Shown here piece by piece: positions 35,413 to 43,321 of a DNA stretch of 64,000 bases. The notes under the pieces were generated by a model that was not told the DNA's origin, made no database searches, and worked only from the letters and a program-made list of their open reading frames with translations. The DNA is taken from contig NZ_JBCHVB010000007.1 in the NCBI RefSeq assembly GCF_039023475.1, positions 158,151-222,150 of the forward strand. Reading direction: 5' to 3'. The translations under genes were made by a program, and so were the position numbers. Source of the DNA: Erwinia sp039023475. GTDB taxonomy: Bacteria; Pseudomonadota; Gammaproteobacteria; Enterobacterales; Enterobacteriaceae. The stretch's first letter is position 1. Every line of letters begins with the position of its first letter.

Positions 35413-36744
35413 TCAGACACGCTCCTGAGATGAACTGGTGCTGGCCGCGCTTCTGGCGACGCGGTTAAAGAGGATATTCAGCGTGACGGAGACCAGGCAG
35501 GCGGCACTGATACCGGAGTGAAAAAGGGTGCGGACCCAGCCGGGAAACTGATCGTAGAAAGTGGGCATAACGATCGGGATCATGCCGAAAGCGATGGAGG
35601 TCGCCACAATCACCAGATTCATATTTTCCCGGTAGTCCACCTTCGCCAGGGTGCGAATGCCGCTGGCCGCCACGGTGCCAAACAGCACCACGCCTGCCCC
35701 GCCCAGCACCGGTAGCGGGACAGCCGCCACGATGCGCCCGAGCACGGGCAGACAGCCGAGCAGTACGAGAATCACGCCGCCTGCGGCCACCACATAGCGG
35801 CTTTTGATGCCGGTGATCGCCACCAGCCCGATATTCTGGGCAAAGGCGCTCTGCGGAAAAGAGTTAAAAATGGGTGCCAGCGCGCTGGTCAGCATATCGG
35901 CACGTAGCCCGCGCGCGATGCGCTTCCCGTCCACCTCCGTCTCCACAATCTCACCAATGGCAATCAGTCCGGCGGTGGTTTCCGTCAGCAGGACCAGCAC
36001 AATCAGCGTCATCGAAAGAATGGCAACCCCATCAAAGACGGGCAGGCCGAAGGTAAGCACGCCGGGCAGCGCGACCATATCGCCTTGTAGCACCGCAGAG
36101 AAATCCGTTTTACCGGACATTACCGCATACAGCGTGCCGCAAAGCATTGCCAGCAGGACGGCGAGCCGTTTGACTGCGGCGTTTCCCAGCCGGTTCAGCA
36201 GCAGCACCATACCCAGCGTCAGCGCCGCCAGGCCGATATTGGCGGGCGCCCCCCAGTCCGCCGCACCGGCATGGCCTCCCATCGCCCAGCGGGCCGCAAC
36301 CGGCATCAGCGACAGGCCAATCACCGTAATCACCGTTCCGGTCACGACCGGCGGGAAAAAGCGGATGATATGCGCGAATAAAGGCGCCACCAGCAGCCCG
36401 ATGAGTGATGAAGCCAGCACGGCGCCAAAAACCACCGGCAGCCCGCCGCCGCCGCTGACCAGCGTAACCATGGTGGCAACGCCGGCAAACGAAACGCCCT
36501 GTACCAGCGGCAGGCGGGCCCCAAAGCCGGGCAGGCCCAGCGCCTGCAATAGCGTGGCGAATCCGCTGACAAAGAGCGCAGCGGTCACCAGCAGCGCCAG
36601 CGCCTCCGGCCCCAGGCCCGCCGCCGAACCGATAATCAGCGGCGGCGCGATGATGCCACCGTACATGGTCAGCACGTGCTGCAATCCCCAGGCAAAGGTT
36701 TTCCCTGCCGGATAACGCGTATCTTCTGGCCTGACGCTCATCAT
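35413..36744 (-). CDS. NCS2-family purine permease, probable urate/xanthine transporter
   Basis: The 443-residue membrane protein is a nucleobase:cation symporter-2 with about 12-14 hydrophobic segments. It shows the family motif region LVLLTETTAGLIAIGEIVE and the NSFPQSAFAQNIGLVAITGIKSRYV block seen in urate and xanthine carriers (UacT, PucK). It corresponds to HpxP in Klebsiella by context. It is the last gene of the minus-strand purine transcript, 94 bases after HIU hydrolase; that gap holds an inverted repeat (36791-36823) of unclear role. Urate is the most likely substrate because the next enzyme acts on oxidised urate. Confidence 0.88.
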   Translation of the reverse strand: MMSVRPEDTRYPAGKTFAWGLQHVLTMYGGIIAPPLIIGSAAGLGPEALALLVTAALFVSGFATLLQALGLPGFGARLPLVQGVSFAGVATMVTLVSGGGGLPVVFGAVLASSLIGLLVAPLFAHIIRFFPPVVTGTVITVIGLSLMPVAARWAMGGHAGAADWGAPANIGLAALTLGMVLLLNRLGNAAVKRLAVLLAMLCGTLYAVMSGKTDFSAVLQGDMVALPGVLTFGLPVFDGVAILSMTLIVLVLLTETTAGLIAIGEIVETEVDGKRIARGLRADMLTSALAPIFNSFPQSAFAQNIGLVAITGIKSRYVVAAGGVILVLLGCLPVLGRIVAAVPLPVLGGAGVVLFGTVAASGIRTLAKVDYRENMNLVIVATSIAFGMIPIVMPTFYDQFPGWVRTLFHSGISAACLVSVTLNILFNRVARSAASTSSSQERV

Positions 36745-36838
36745 GTCACCTTTCAGCGTGGCCTGCTGCCGCAGGCATTAGAGGTACTGTCCGTTCAGCG
36801 CAGCGCGATCGCTTTCTGAACGGGAGAGAGGCTGCCCG

Positions 36839-37174
36839 TCAGCTTCCGCGATAGGTCGACCACGACCAGGGCGAGATCAGAAAGGGCAGATGGTAGTGGC
36901 CGCCGGATTCGGGCAGCTTAAAATCGATACGGGCGCTGAGGTAGAGCGCATCGCGTCCGCCGGCGGCAAAATAGTCGCCGATTTCCGCCGTCAGGCAGTA
37001 GTGGCCCGGCGGCAGCGGCTCAGGGGACAGATCGGCGATCCGCCCGTTAGCATCGGTGCGGCCCTGCGCCACCGACAGCCAGTCCTGATCTTGCTGCCGC
37101 GACAGCAGGACCACCACTCCGGCAGCGGGTATGCCCAGTGCCGTATCCAGAATATGCGTGCTGACTGTGCTCAT
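36839..37174 (-). CDS. uraH: 5-hydroxyisourate hydrolase
   Basis: This transthyretin-related protein hydrolyses 5-hydroxyisourate, the product of urate oxidation, to OHCU. The 111-residue chain has the catalytic histidine in STHILDT and the GHYHLPFLISPWSWSTYRGS tail, whose C-terminal YRGS defines the enzyme family. There is no signal peptide, so it is cytoplasmic, unlike the periplasmic E. coli HiuH. It overlaps the amidohydrolase-decarboxylase fusion by 4 bases. It corresponds to Klebsiella hpxT. Confidence 0.96.
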   Translation of the reverse strand: MSTVSTHILDTALGIPAAGVVVLLSRQQDQDWLSVAQGRTDANGRIADLSPEPLPPGHYCLTAEIGDYFAAGGRDALYLSARIDFKLPESGGHYHLPFLISPWSWSTYRGS

Positions 37175-38949
37175 TGAAATGTCTCCTTCAGGCGAAGCAA
37201 GGTGATTTCACGCAGCTGGCTTATCGCTTCCCGCTGCTCCTGTTGCGCATCATTCGCCAGGCGGCGCTGGAGCGCGGCGAGGATCTCTTCTCCACTGCGT
37301 CCGCTGGCCCGGATTAAAAAGACCCGACCGAATCGCTGCTCGTAGGCAAGGTTGCCCGCCCGGAGTGCCTGCTTCAGCACAGTATCTTCTTCGCTAACGC
37401 TTCCCTGTTCGCGTCTCGACAGGTCAGCCTCTTTCCCGGCTCCCTGCGGCTTTTCGCCAATCCGGGGATGGGCGGAGAGCGCCTGGCCCAGCGCCCTGCC
37501 ATCCCAGGCCTGTGCCAGTTTCTCAGCGTTCCGCAGCAGGGCATCCAGCGTCGCATAGGGACGACCTGCCACCACGGCGGCACACCAGTCGCTGAGGGCC
37601 ACGCAGTGGGAAATTTGCCGGCGGGCTTCCTCCGCGGTGGCCTGATTAAAAGCCGTCAGCGCAGGGCTGGCCTCCGCCGGGAAAGGCTGTTCCGGCGGCA
37701 GATTTTCTGCGCCCGCCACCTCGCACACCGCCTGCAGATAAGCCCGGATAGCGAGCGCCACATCGCTTTCCATCACCGATTCGGCGGGATGATGGCTGAT
37801 GCCCCTGTCGCACCGCACAAACAGCATCCCTACCGGCCAGCGCTCTGCAATCGCAATCGCATCGTGACCGGCCCCGCTCGGCAGCGACAGGCTGCGCCCC
37901 TGTACCTCCGTCACCGCACGGGTCAGCGCTTTTTGCAGAGCAGCATCGCACTCTGTGGCGGGGATCTGGTAATACTCCTCGCAGGTAAAATGCACGCCGC
38001 GACGCAGCGCAATGGCCTCCGCCTGGGTCAGCAGCTCAGAGAGCAGCTCCGCCAGCGCGCGATCCTCAGGCCCGCGCACGTCCAGCGACAGCATCACTTC
38101 GCCAGGGATAACGTTCACCGCGCCGGGCGAACAGCTCAATGTCCCCACCGTCGCCACCAGCTGAGGATGGTGCTTCGGGGTCGCCTGTTCTGTAAACACC
38201 ATCCATTCGGCGGCGGCGGCAAGCGCATCTTTCCGCTGCGCCATCGGCACCGTTCCGGCGTGCCCCGCCTCACCGGTAAAGCGGCAGTTAAGGCGACGGG
38301 CGCCGTTGATGGCCGTGACCACGCCCATCGCCAGCCCTTCCTGTTCCAGGCAGGGGCCCTGTTCGATATGCAGTTCCAGATAAGCGGCAATGTCGTGCGC
38401 CTGACGGGCCGCCAGATGCACAGCCTCGCCGCTAAGGCCGGCATCCGCCATCGCCTCCGCCACGGTAATACTGTTGCCGTCGGGGTGGCTGAGCCAGCTT
38501 TCCGGCCAGCTGCCGGTGATGCCCCGGCTGCCAAGCAGCGTGATGCCAAACCGCGTGCCTTCCTCATCCGCAAAGCCGATGATTTCGATCGCCAGCGGCA
38601 GACGCTCACCGCGCCGGTGCAGCGCCTGGACGGTTTCGATCGCCGTCAGCACGCCAAGCATGCCATCGTAGCGGCCCGCGTTACGCACGGTGTCCAGGTG
38701 GGAGCCGAGCAGCAGCGCCTTCGCGCCCGGCTGCCGCCCCTCGTAGCGCCCGCAGATATTGCCGACGCTATCCTGCCAGACCTTCATCCCTGCCGCCGCC
38801 ATCCACTCACCCACCAGCGCATTGGCGCGCAGGTGTTCCGGGGAGAGATAAACGCGCGTCAGGCTCCCCGGCGTTTCGCTGATGTCGGCCAGCGCATCGC
38901 AGCGGGCCATGACGCGGGCTGCGGCCTCAAGAGCCTCTGCCGCCTTCAT
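37171..38949 (-). CDS. Fusion: allantoate amidohydrolase (AllC/HpxK-like) + OHCU decarboxylase (UraD/HpxQ-like)
   Basis: The 592-residue protein joins two purine-pathway enzymes. Residues 1 to about 410 are an M20-family allantoate amidohydrolase with metal ligands H84 (LGSHLDTV), D95 (RYDG), E130 (ADEEGTRFG), H194 (LHIEQGPCLE), and H386 or H387 (GISHHPAES). Residues about 428-592 are OHCU decarboxylase with the catalytic HPRIG (H494), SRREQ (E514) and the QRRLAND motif. The first half acts after allantoin, the second makes (S)-allantoin from OHCU, so two non-consecutive steps are coupled. Both domains look complete. It overlaps uraH by 4 bases and the aminotransferase by 1. Confidence 0.92.
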   Translation of the reverse strand: MKAAEALEAAARVMARCDALADISETPGSLTRVYLSPEHLRANALVGEWMAAAGMKVWQDSVGNICGRYEGRQPGAKALLLGSHLDTVRNAGRYDGMLGVLTAIETVQALHRRGERLPLAIEIIGFADEEGTRFGITLLGSRGITGSWPESWLSHPDGNSITVAEAMADAGLSGEAVHLAARQAHDIAAYLELHIEQGPCLEQEGLAMGVVTAINGARRLNCRFTGEAGHAGTVPMAQRKDALAAAAEWMVFTEQATPKHHPQLVATVGTLSCSPGAVNVIPGEVMLSLDVRGPEDRALAELLSELLTQAEAIALRRGVHFTCEEYYQIPATECDAALQKALTRAVTEVQGRSLSLPSGAGHDAIAIAERWPVGMLFVRCDRGISHHPAESVMESDVALAIRAYLQAVCEVAGAENLPPEQPFPAEASPALTAFNQATAEEARRQISHCVALSDWCAAVVAGRPYATLDALLRNAEKLAQAWDGRALGQALSAHPRIGEKPQGAGKEADLSRREQGSVSEEDTVLKQALRAGNLAYEQRFGRVFLIRASGRSGEEILAALQRRLANDAQQEQREAISQLREITLLRLKETFQ

Positions 38950-40187
38950 CAGCGTTCCCCGCTGCCGTAATGATCCCAGGCAGCCTGCATCGCGGCACCC
39001 TGAGGCGTTTTATAGCCGAGCCCGTTCAGCACCGACTCCAGCGCGCTGAGGGTCAGCATGACGCAGTCTTTACGGGCGTTGTAGCCCATCGTCCCGATAC
39101 GCCAGACTTTGCCGTGCAGCGGTCCGAAGGAGGTGCCGATTTCGATGCCGAAATCCTCCAGCATCCGCTGACGCACCCGATCGCCATTCACGTTTTGCGG
39201 GATGACCACGCCGAGCACATTATTCATCTTGTGCTTCAGGTCGCCGAAGGTTTCCAGCCCCATCCCCTGAATGCCTTTCAGCATGGCGTCACCGTGCAAT
39301 TTGTGACGTTCGATGCCCCGATCGAGCCCTTCTTCAAGGATCAGGCGGGCGCACTCGCGGGCGGCAAAGAGCGCGCTGGTCGCCTCGGTATGGTGATTGA
39401 GCCGCTCCGGTCCCCAGTAATCCATGATCATGCCGAGATCGAAATAGTTGGAGTAGATCATCTCATCATCGCCGTCCTGATGGGCCGCCGTGCGGATCCC
39501 CTCCTCCACGCATTTGCGGCGGCGGATAACCTCCTCCATCTGCGGGCTGAGCGTCACCGGCGACGTGCCGGAGGGGCCGCCCAGGCATTTCTGCATACCG
39601 GCAGAGACGGCATCCAGCCCCCAGGCATCGGTTTCCAGCACGTTCCCCGCCAGCGAAGCGGTGGCGTCGGTATAGAACAGCACGCCATATTTTTTACAGA
39701 TGGCACCCAGCTCTTCCAGCGGCTGAAGCATAGTGGTGGAGGTGTCGCCCTGTACCGTCAGCAGCAGGCGCGGGCGCACGGATTTGATGGCATCTTCAAT
39801 ACGGTCGGGCGTGAAGACTTCACCCCACGGCACCTCAATCGTATGCACCTCGGCGCGACAGCGGCGGGCGATTTCACACAGCAGATGACCAAAGCGGCCA
39901 AAGACCGGTACGAGCACTTTGTCGCCCGGGCGGATAGCCGAAAGCAGTATGGCTTCGATACCGGCGCGGGAGGTGCCGTCGACCAGCATCGTCCAGTGGT
40001 TTTCGGTGCGGAATACGCCCCGGTAGAGCGCCATCACCTCGTTCATATAGTGCGTCATTGCCGGATCGTACTGACCAATCAGCTGGCTGGACATCGCCCT
40101 CAGCACGCGGGGGTCCGCATTGATTGGGCCTGGCCCCATCAGCAGGCGCGGCGGGGGATTAATCTGGGAAAAGCGGGTTAAATCCAT
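38949..40187 (-). CDS. hpxJ: (S)-ureidoglycine-glyoxylate aminotransferase (PucG/HpxJ-like)
   Basis: This 412-residue class V PLP aminotransferase transfers the amino group of ureidoglycine to glyoxylate, giving oxalurate and glycine. The PLP lysine is K200 in VSAGMQKCLGGPSG; DGTSRAGIEA and YTDATASLAG are conserved family blocks. Serine/alanine-glyoxylate aminotransferase is the alternative, but the tight overlap with the allantoate amidohydrolase strongly favours the purine role. Its product oxalurate leads to oxamate, the substrate of HpxW further along. Confidence 0.9.
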   Translation of the reverse strand: MDLTRFSQINPPPRLLMGPGPINADPRVLRAMSSQLIGQYDPAMTHYMNEVMALYRGVFRTENHWTMLVDGTSRAGIEAILLSAIRPGDKVLVPVFGRFGHLLCEIARRCRAEVHTIEVPWGEVFTPDRIEDAIKSVRPRLLLTVQGDTSTTMLQPLEELGAICKKYGVLFYTDATASLAGNVLETDAWGLDAVSAGMQKCLGGPSGTSPVTLSPQMEEVIRRRKCVEEGIRTAAHQDGDDEMIYSNYFDLGMIMDYWGPERLNHHTEATSALFAARECARLILEEGLDRGIERHKLHGDAMLKGIQGMGLETFGDLKHKMNNVLGVVIPQNVNGDRVRQRMLEDFGIEIGTSFGPLHGKVWRIGTMGYNARKDCVMLTLSALESVLNGLGYKTPQGAAMQAAWDHYGSGER

Positions 40188-40217
40188 CTGTTTATCCTTC
40201 TCTTGTCGCTCCGGCGC

Positions 40218-40952
40218 TCAGTTAAAACGCACCGACGAGATAAATTGTTTCAGCTCCTGGGTCTGCGGCTGGGCAAACAGGGTCTTGCTGTCGCCCTGCT
40301 CCCAGACGCGCCCCTGATGCATAAATACCACGCGGTCGCCCACCTCGCGGGCGAAATTCATTTCGTGGGTCACCAGGATGAGGGTCATGCCCTCTTTTGC
40401 CAGCTGCTCCAGCACCTTGAGCACCTCACCGACCAGCTCGGGATCGAGCGCCGAGGTGATTTCATCGCACAGCAGCACTTTCGGGTTCATCGCCAGCGCC
40501 CGGGCAATGGCCACGCGCTGCTGCTGCCCGCCGGAGAGGCTCGCCGGGGCGTAGTCCATCCGGTCGCCCAGCCCCACTTTTTCCAGCATCCGGGCGGCCA
40601 GCGCGCGGCAGTCGGCCTCTTTCATTTTCAGCACGCGCCTCGGCGCCAGCATGACATTTTCCAGCGCGGTCATATGCGGAAACAGGTTGAAGTTCTGGAA
40701 CACCATACCGATGGAACGGCTGATATCGCGCGCCTGAGAGTCGCGATCGGTAATGGTCATGCCGCCCAGTTTGATACTGCCTTCCTGATAGCCTTCCAGG
40801 CCGTTCATGCAGCGCAGCAGGGTGCTTTTTCCCGAGCCGCTGCGGCCGATAATCGAGATCACCTCGCCCATATCCACATCAAGATCCACGCCTTTCAGCA
40901 CGTGATTGTCGCCGTAGTACTTCTGTACCTGATTAATGGTGATGAGCGGCAT
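40218..40952 (-). CDS. Polar amino-acid-type ABC transporter, ATP-binding protein
   Basis: The 244-residue ATPase has Walker A (GRSGSGKSTLLRC, about 36-48), the ABC signature LSGGQQQRVAIARALA and Walker B VLLCDEITSALDPE. It closely resembles GlnQ/HisP-type subunits. It overlaps the upstream permease gene by 20 bases. With two permeases and a binding protein it forms a complete importer in the purine cluster. The substrate is unknown; a ureido or amino-acid-like purine breakdown product is an inference from context. Confidence 0.93.
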   Translation of the reverse strand: MPLITINQVQKYYGDNHVLKGVDLDVDMGEVISIIGRSGSGKSTLLRCMNGLEGYQEGSIKLGGMTITDRDSQARDISRSIGMVFQNFNLFPHMTALENVMLAPRRVLKMKEADCRALAARMLEKVGLGDRMDYAPASLSGGQQQRVAIARALAMNPKVLLCDEITSALDPELVGEVLKVLEQLAKEGMTLILVTHEMNFAREVGDRVVFMHQGRVWEQGDSKTLFAQPQTQELKQFISSVRFN

Positions 40953-41592
40953 TGAATTTTTTCTCCAGGTACTGGCTGTAGCGGGACAGCGGATAACAGA
41001 TCAGGAAGTAGCCCAGCGCCACCAGCCCGAACACTTTAAAGGGTTGATAAGTGACATTATTAAGAATGGTGCCTGCCTTGGTCAGCTCCACAAAGCCGAT
41101 AATGGAGGTCAGCGCGGTGCCCTTGACCACCTGCACCGCAAAGCCGACCGTCGGTGCGATGCCAATACGCAGCGCCTGCGGCAGGATGACGCGGCTGAGC
41201 GTCTGACCAAAATGCAGCCCCAGACAGCGCGACGCCTCCCACTGTCCTTTTGGCAGGGCCTTGATGCTGCCGTACCAGATATCCGTCAGAAACGCGCTGG
41301 TATAGCAGGTGAGCGCCAGCGAGGCCGCCGTCCAGGGCGAGACGTTAATGCCGAACAGCGCCACGCCGAAAAAGGCGAGGAAGAGCTGCATCAGCAGCGG
41401 CGTTCCCTGGAAAAGCTCAGTCCAGGCGCGGATCGGCCACAGCGACCAGCGACGTCCGCCCAGGCGGAGCATGACCAGCGGCAGCGCCACCAGGGTGCCG
41501 CCCAGAAATGCGGTCAGCGACAGCAGAAGGGTCCAGCGCGCCGCCAGCAGCAGATTGCGCAGAATGTCCCAGTCGGTAAAAGTGGTCATCAT
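40933..41592 (-). CDS. Polar amino-acid-type ABC transporter permease 1
   Basis: The 219-residue membrane protein has about five hydrophobic segments and the EAA loop (KALPKGQWEASRCLGLHFGQTLSRVILPQALRIGIAP) that contacts the ATPase. I use the ATG at 41592, which overlaps the stop of the next permease; the frame is open six codons further. It probably pairs with permease 2 as a heterodimer. Confidence 0.92.
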   Translation of the reverse strand: MMTTFTDWDILRNLLLAARWTLLLSLTAFLGGTLVALPLVMLRLGGRRWSLWPIRAWTELFQGTPLLMQLFLAFFGVALFGINVSPWTAASLALTCYTSAFLTDIWYGSIKALPKGQWEASRCLGLHFGQTLSRVILPQALRIGIAPTVGFAVQVVKGTALTSIIGFVELTKAGTILNNVTYQPFKVFGLVALGYFLICYPLSRYSQYLEKKFNAAHHH

Positions 41593-42254
41593 GAGGTCAC
41601 TCCCAGCCATTTGCGGCCCGCCGCCAGCAGCAGCTGCCGCAGGGTCACCGACAGAATCAGATAGATAAGCGTGGTCGCCAGATAGACCTCAAAGCTTAAA
41701 AAGGTGCGCGACTGGATCAGGTTGGCAGCAAAAGTCAGCTCCTCATAAGAGACCTGGGATACCACCGATGAGCCCAGCATTACGATGATGCACTGACTGA
41801 CCAGCGCCGGATAAATCCGCTTCAGCGCGGGGGGAAGCACCACGCGCAGAAACGTCTGGCTGTGCGTCAGGCCAAGCACGCGCCCCGCTTCCCACTGCCC
41901 TTTCGGCGTCACCTGAATACCCGCGCGGATAATCTCCGTACTGTAGGCGCCGAGGTTGATCAGCATCGCCAGCAGCGCGGCCTCGCCAGCCGTCAGCTTC
42001 AGGCCAAGATTCGGCAGGCCGAAAACAATAAAGAACAGCTGCACCACGAAGGGCGTGTTGCGGATCAGCTCAACGTAACCTCCCCACAGGCGGCTTACCA
42101 GCGAGGGGCGACCGCTACGCAGCGCAGCACCCAGAATCCCCAGCGCCACGCCGCCGAGCGTCGCCAGCACGGTAAGCTGAATAGTGACCCGGAGACCGGC
42201 CAGCAGTTCAGGCCAGTAAGGCCAGAGCGCGGCAAAATCGAGTTGATCCATCAT
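41589..42254 (-). CDS. Polar amino-acid-type ABC transporter permease 2
   Basis: The 221-residue HisM/GlnP-type permease shows the EAA loop QVTPKGQWEAGRVLGLTHSQTFLRVVLPPALKRIYPA and the N-terminal LRVTIQLTVLATLGGVALGILGA segment. It follows the binding-protein gene by 9 bases and overlaps permease 1 by 4. It shares the sigma-54 promoter inferred upstream of the binding protein. Confidence 0.92.
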   Translation of the reverse strand: MMDQLDFAALWPYWPELLAGLRVTIQLTVLATLGGVALGILGAALRSGRPSLVSRLWGGYVELIRNTPFVVQLFFIVFGLPNLGLKLTAGEAALLAMLINLGAYSTEIIRAGIQVTPKGQWEAGRVLGLTHSQTFLRVVLPPALKRIYPALVSQCIIVMLGSSVVSQVSYEELTFAANLIQSRTFLSFEVYLATTLIYLILSVTLRQLLLAAGRKWLGVTS

Positions 42255-42263
42255 TGCCCGCCC

Positions 42264-43049
42264 TTACGCGCCGAGGTTCGCAGGCAGCGGCGCTTTCAGC
42301 CATTTTTCAGAGAGTCCGTTAAGCGTTTTGTCGGCAATAGCCTGCTCAATCAGCGCATCAACCTTCGCCTTCAGCGCCGGTTCACCCTTACGCATACCGA
42401 TGAAGCAGGGAGAGTCTTTCAGCATAAATTTTGCGACCGGGGCTTTTTCTGGGTTCTGACGGGCGATGGCGGCAACGACCAGGTTGCCGGTAGCCACATA
42501 CTGCACCTGACCGGAGAGAAAGGCCGACAGCGTGGTGTTGTTATCTTCATAGCGCTTCAGTTCGGTCCCTTCCGGCGCCACTTTGCTGAGCACCATGTCC
42601 TCCACCGCGCCGCGCGTTACGCCCACTGACTTACCGCTCAGCGCTGCGGCCTCCGTCAGCGTGGCATCCTTCGGGCCGAAGACGCCGAGAAAGAACGGCG
42701 CATAAGCGCGGCTGAAGGCGATCGCTTTTTCGCGCTCCGGGTTTTTGCCGAGGCTTGAGATCACCAAATCCACTTTATCCGTCTGAAGGTAGGGGACGCG
42801 GTTGGCGCTGGTTACCGGCACCAGCTGTAACTTAAGTTTCATCTCCTGCGCCAGGTACTTCGCCATATCAATGTCGTAGCCCTGCGGCTGAAGATCGGTG
42901 CCGACCGAGCCGAATGGTGGGAAGTCCTGCGGGATCGCCACCCGAAGCACGCCGCGTTTCTGAATATCCTGCAGGCCGTCCGCCACAGCATGAGGTAGCT
43001 GAGAGAGCATCAGCGCCGCGCCCACGATTGCCAGTAATACTTTTTTCAT
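42264..43049 (-). CDS. Periplasmic substrate-binding protein of the ABC importer (family 3)
   Basis: The 261-residue precursor has a signal peptide (MKKVLLAIVGAALMLSQLPH, cut near AVA/DG) and the family 3 solute-binding fold (GVLRVAIPQDFPPFGSV; GYDIDMAKYLAQEM; DLVISSLGKNPEREKAIAFSRAYAPF). It is the first gene of a minus-strand unit that continues through the permeases, ATPase, aminotransferase, the fusion and uraH. A sigma-54 promoter with a start near 43092 fits this gene. The ligand is unknown; amino-acid-like carboxylates are usual for the family. Confidence 0.92.
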   Translation of the reverse strand: MKKVLLAIVGAALMLSQLPHAVADGLQDIQKRGVLRVAIPQDFPPFGSVGTDLQPQGYDIDMAKYLAQEMKLKLQLVPVTSANRVPYLQTDKVDLVISSLGKNPEREKAIAFSRAYAPFFLGVFGPKDATLTEAAALSGKSVGVTRGAVEDMVLSKVAPEGTELKRYEDNNTTLSAFLSGQVQYVATGNLVVAAIARQNPEKAPVAKFMLKDSPCFIGMRKGEPALKAKVDALIEQAIADKTLNGLSEKWLKAPLPANLGA

Positions 43050-43102
43050 TTTCTCTACCCCGGTTAATCAATATGAAACGAAAGATTCCTGACAGGAGTA
43101 TT

Positions 43103-43118
43103 TGCAACTAATGTGCCA
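43103..43118 (-). promoter_or_regulatory. Sigma-54 promoter upstream of the ABC importer operon
   Basis: The minus strand reads TGGCACATTAGTTGCA, matching the sigma-54 consensus -24 (TGGCAC) and -12 (TTGCA) with exactly 10 bases between GG and GC. The transcript would start near 43092, 43 bases ahead of the binding-protein gene. This type of promoter needs RpoN and an enhancer-binding activator. Confidence 0.82.
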
Positions 43119-43302
43119 GCGGGGTGGTTGAGGGCGTAAATTTATTGCCAGCCTTATTCTGCGGCTGAGAAAGTGAAAGAAACCCTCTGGTTAACCGCAG
43201 AAGTTTGGGCTGTCTTTGTTGAGCAACATTTTCGCTATCGGACTAATCGCGGCTTGAAAGCGGCCTGACGGGCTGGCAGAAAAGCGTCCAAAAGAAGGCA
43301 AA

Positions 43303-43317
43303 GCACCAAAATGGTGC
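43303..43317. promoter_or_regulatory. NtrC-binding site
   Basis: GCACCAAAATGGTGC is a perfect GCACC-N5-GGTGC palindrome, the NtrC (NRI) enhancer core. It lies about 218 bases upstream of the predicted sigma-54 start at 43092, a workable enhancer distance. It is five bases beyond the stop codon of the RpiR gene, so it could also be read as a terminator stem; no T-run follows on either strand. Confidence 0.7.
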
Positions 43318-43321
43318 CCCA

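Noticed and set aside
35352..35425. Minus-strand frame ending ...SDGTASILMLLAAIGMVLKTL just after the NCS2 permease
   Set aside because: It looks like the hydrophobic end of a membrane protein, but it is only about 24 codons, overlaps the permease 3' end and an inverted repeat (35382-35406), and has no start. Chance or a relic too short to support.
36745..36838. Promoter or terminator between uraH and the NCS2 permease
   Set aside because: The inverted repeat CCGTTCAG/CTGAACGG has a 17-base loop and no T-run, and no clear -35/-10 or sigma-54 element was found, so no call is made.
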